A stretch of DNA of 24,862 nt from Caldifarciminota bacterium UBA6260 (GTDB lineage: Bacteria > Hydrothermota > 32-111), in contig DJVI01000033.1 of NCBI GenBank assembly GCA_002441125.1, positions 1 through 24,862 of the forward strand, given 5' to 3'. Position numbers and translations under genes: made by a program. Every line of letters begins with the position of its first letter. The first letter of the stretch is position 1. The notes under the pieces were generated by a model. It was not told the DNA's origin and did not search any database. It saw only the letters and a list, made by a program, of their open reading frames with translations. This document shows positions 22,703 through 24,862 of the stretch, in pieces.

Positions 22703-24862
22703 CTTCTACCTCAACAACTTTCATAGAATCAGTATAAAAAAGATAACCTTTTACAGAAAAGTTTTTCTTTTTGAAAAAACTCATATACTTTTTTATCTGT
22801 TCTATATGTTTTTTATCTTCAATTCCAGTCTTATAATCAACTATATAACATTTCTGCCCATCAAAAACAATCCTATCTGGTCTGAATATTTTTCCTTCAA
22901 AAGATATATCCTTTTCGTTGTAAATTTTTAAACCCTCTTTGAAAAATTCTGAAAGTAATTTATCGTTAACTATACTTTCTAAAAGTTCTTTATATCTATC
23001 TTTTTCATCTATACTGAAAAATCCCTCTCTCAAAGCCATACTCAAAGCATCATCTATATCCTTTTTATTGTAAACGAAGGAAAGAATCTTATGTAAAATA
23101 TCTCCTTTTTTTACATTTTCATACTCTTTTTCCCCTTTTACAATCTTTTGTAAAGATCTATCCAAAAATATATCCTTATCGTGTGAACATAGATTTATCC
23201 TTTTTATATGACTCATATTTTTCTCTTCTACTCTTTTTGAAAGCTTTACGCTTAATTTTTCACCCAAATATACTTTTTCTTTTTCTTTTTTTAAAACTTC
23301 AATATTGTTAATTTTTTTATTTATGAGAGTTGCAATATCTATTTTTTCTTTCTTATCATCATTTTTTATTTCTTTTTTTTCTGTAAAAACATAAAGCTCC
23401 TTTTTGGCTCTCGTCAATGATACATAAAGTAGATTCAGATCATCATAAAATATGTTTCTATTTTCCTCTCTTTTTCGTTTCAACAATTCTGTTTTTTCGA
23501 AATAGTTTTCTATATCTTTATTCAGATCACCATACTTTAATGCCATTATGTCTTTTTTAATTTCTCCAATGAAAAAAGAACTCTGAAGTTTGTTCGATCC
23601 TTTCCAGTTTGCGAATGGAACAATAACTATATCATATTCCAAACCCTTCGATTTATGTATTGTAGATATTGTTATAGCATCTATTTCAGCAGGTGAGGAA
23701 ATTACAAGTTCATCCTTGTATTCATCGTAGTAATCCAAAAAATCAACAAGCCCTCCCTCTTTTCCAAACTTATAAGATTCGTCAAGAAGTTTTACTATAT
23801 GGGAAACTGAATCTGAATAATCTCTAACGAGTTGATTTATTATAGTTTCTATAACTTTTGTTATTATCTCATAGGGAGTTAAAAAATTTAAGGATCTTTT
23901 TATCTTTTCATTGTATATTCTGAATATCTCTACCCCAAAAAGTGTTTTTAAAATATCATCGTAATCGTATTTTTTATTTTTTACATTTTTTATTTGATAC
24001 AAAAATTTTTCTTCACTCTCTTTGAATTTTGATTCTTTGATATCCATATCTTTCCATAAATAGAGAAGGTTTGAAAAATCCTCAAGAGAGTTATAAAGTG
24101 AAAATTTCAAAAGAGATATTATGAAAAGAACATAAGGATTGTTTTTTATAAATAGAGTTTCAGCTGACATTATTTTTATAATTTCAGAGTTTATTTCTAT
24201 ACCGCTTAGAATTTCAGCTATCTTACTCCCCTCTTCTTTTTTCCTTACAAGTATCGCTAAAGAAGATTGTTTGTATCCCCTTTTTAAACAATCCTCTATA
24301 ATTTTTATTAACTTCCCTTTATTTAAAATCTCATCTTCAATATTATTTTCAATAAAGTTTACCTCAACATAACCTTTACCCTTTTTTTGGACAATCTGTT
24401 CAACATTCTCTTTTTTATAAACCTCTCCAGAATCAACATCTGTAAAAAACAAATTGTTAAAACGAACAATGTTCTCTTCACTTCTAAAATTACTTTTCAA
24501 ACTTTTAGTTTCAGTATTTCCATCATTTTCAAATTTTTTTATAATCTCGGTTGAACCACCTCTAAATCTGTAAATAGCCTGTTTATCATCACCAACAAGA
24601 ACACATCCATAATTTTCAGATACACCATTTTCTATCAAAGGTTCTAAATTTTCCCACTGTACAGTTGATGTGTCCTGAAACTCATCTATCAAAAATTTTT
24701 TGAACTTTTCACCTATACGAAAATATATGAAAGGAACATCACCATTTTTAAACAATTCCTTAATCTTTATGTTCAACTCATCTATGAAAACAATATCGTT
24801 ACTTTTCTGGTATTCTTTGATAATTTCATCAATCTTTTCATAAAGAATATTGCTATATATGT
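22689..24862 (-). CDS. addA: AddA/UvrD-family helicase-nuclease subunit (5' end beyond window)
   Basis: At least 724 residues; the frame is open to the right edge, so the start and Walker A are missing. Visible superfamily 1A helicase motifs: IDEFQDTSTVQW (motif II), VGDDKQAIYRFRGG (III), LKSNFRSEENIVRF (IV), ISTIHKSKGLEYDIVIVPF (V) and LLYVSLTRAKKELYVF (VI). The C-terminal nuclease has GDILHKILSF, RPDRIVFDGQKCYIVDYKTG and IEQIKKYMSFF, that is, the His, Asp and Asp-x-Lys of the RecB-family PD-(D/E)XK site. Helicase and nuclease in one chain, next to an AddB-like gene, fit AddAB end resection. A TTG at 24776 is only an internal codon, since sense codons continue upstream (VFIDELNIKIKE). Confidence 0.85.
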   Translation of the reverse strand, partial: IYSNILYEKIDEIIKEYQKSNDIVFIDELNIKIKELFKNGDVPFIYFRIGEKFKKFLIDEFQDTSTVQWENLEPLIENGVSENYGCVLVGDDKQAIYRFRGGSTEIIKKFENDGNTETKSLKSNFRSEENIVRFNNLFFTDVDSGEVYKKENVEQIVQKKGKGYVEVNFIENNIEDEILNKGKLIKIIEDCLKRGYKQSSLAILVRKKEEGSKIAEILSGIEINSEIIKIMSAETLFIKNNPYVLFIISLLKFSLYNSLEDFSNLLYLWKDMDIKESKFKESEEKFLYQIKNVKNKKYDYDDILKTLFGVEIFRIYNEKIKRSLNFLTPYEIITKVIETIINQLVRDYSDSVSHIVKLLDESYKFGKEGGLVDFLDYYDEYKDELVISSPAEIDAITISTIHKSKGLEYDIVIVPFANWKGSNKLQSSFFIGEIKKDIMALKYGDLNKDIENYFEKTELLKRKREENRNIFYDDLNLLYVSLTRAKKELYVFTEKKEIKNDDKKEKIDIATLINKKINNIEVLKKEKEKVYLGEKLSVKLSKRVEEKNMSHIKRINLCSHDKDIFLDRSLQKIVKGEKEYENVKKGDILHKILSFVYNKKDIDDALSMALREGFFSIDEKDRYKELLESIVNDKLLSEFFKEGLKIYNEKDISFEGKIFRPDRIVFDGQKCYIVDYKTGIEDKKHIEQIKKYMSFFKKKNFSVKGYLFYTDSMKVVEVEDEIS

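Overview
The window looks like a piece of an uncultivated anaerobic bacterium with a very AT-rich genome. Three things suggest this: a 13-gene Mbx-type ion-pumping respiratory complex known from anaerobic hyperthermophilic archaea and Thermotogae, an exported protein with a type IX-style C-terminal sorting tail (typical of the FCB superphylum and neighbouring candidate phyla), and no oxygen-respiration genes. The phylum is inference. Strong Shine-Dalgarno (SD) sequences and sigma-70-type promoters are easy to see. No rRNA, tRNA, CRISPR array or convincing hairpin terminator was found, and no gene-free stretch exceeds 300 bases.

Left part (1-7700). From the left edge: a decayed signal-peptide gene (1-741), a pyrimidine-dimer DNA glycosylase, an SdpI-family membrane protein and an exported sorting-tail protein, all on the minus strand. 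On the plus strand follow a metallophosphoesterase broken by one frameshift and a small exported protein that resembles a superoxide reductase domain with an altered metal site. Then, on the minus strand, come a glycosyltransferase, a REP-associated (Y1/HUH) transposase and a short MarR-family regulator. Five copies of a 27-31 bp repeat (at 1256, 4890, 6169, 7115 and 7243) lie here. Two of them bound the transposase as inverted ends. Each of the other three abuts or invades a gene end: one touches a start codon, one touches a stop codon, and one supplies a stop. The copy at 6169 also supplies the glycosyltransferase's start codon.

Centre (7765-18652). One operon of 13 tightly packed genes, in the order known for archaeal mbxABCDFGHH'MJKLN, starts from a clear promoter at 7765-7792. 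The first seven genes make the Mrp-like Na+/H+ antiporter module, the eighth a NuoL-like pump, then the NuoH-like anchor and the peripheral NuoB-, NuoC- and NuoD-like subunits. The NuoD-like subunit keeps only one cysteine of each of the two NiFe-binding motifs, so the complex is not a hydrogenase. The last gene fuses a NuoI-like two-cluster ferredoxin to a complete GltD/NfnB-like FAD-NAD(P)H oxidoreductase. I infer a complex that couples electron flow between reduced ferredoxin and NAD(P)H, or sulfur compounds, to sodium/proton transport.

Right part (18649-24862), all minus strand. A three-gene operon (NifX-like protein, DUF134 regulator, nitroreductase) is driven by a perfect TTGACA-N16-TATAAT promoter with a palindrome at the expected transcription start. 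Beyond it lies an overlapping pair for an AddAB-type helicase-nuclease; the helicase subunit runs off the right edge.
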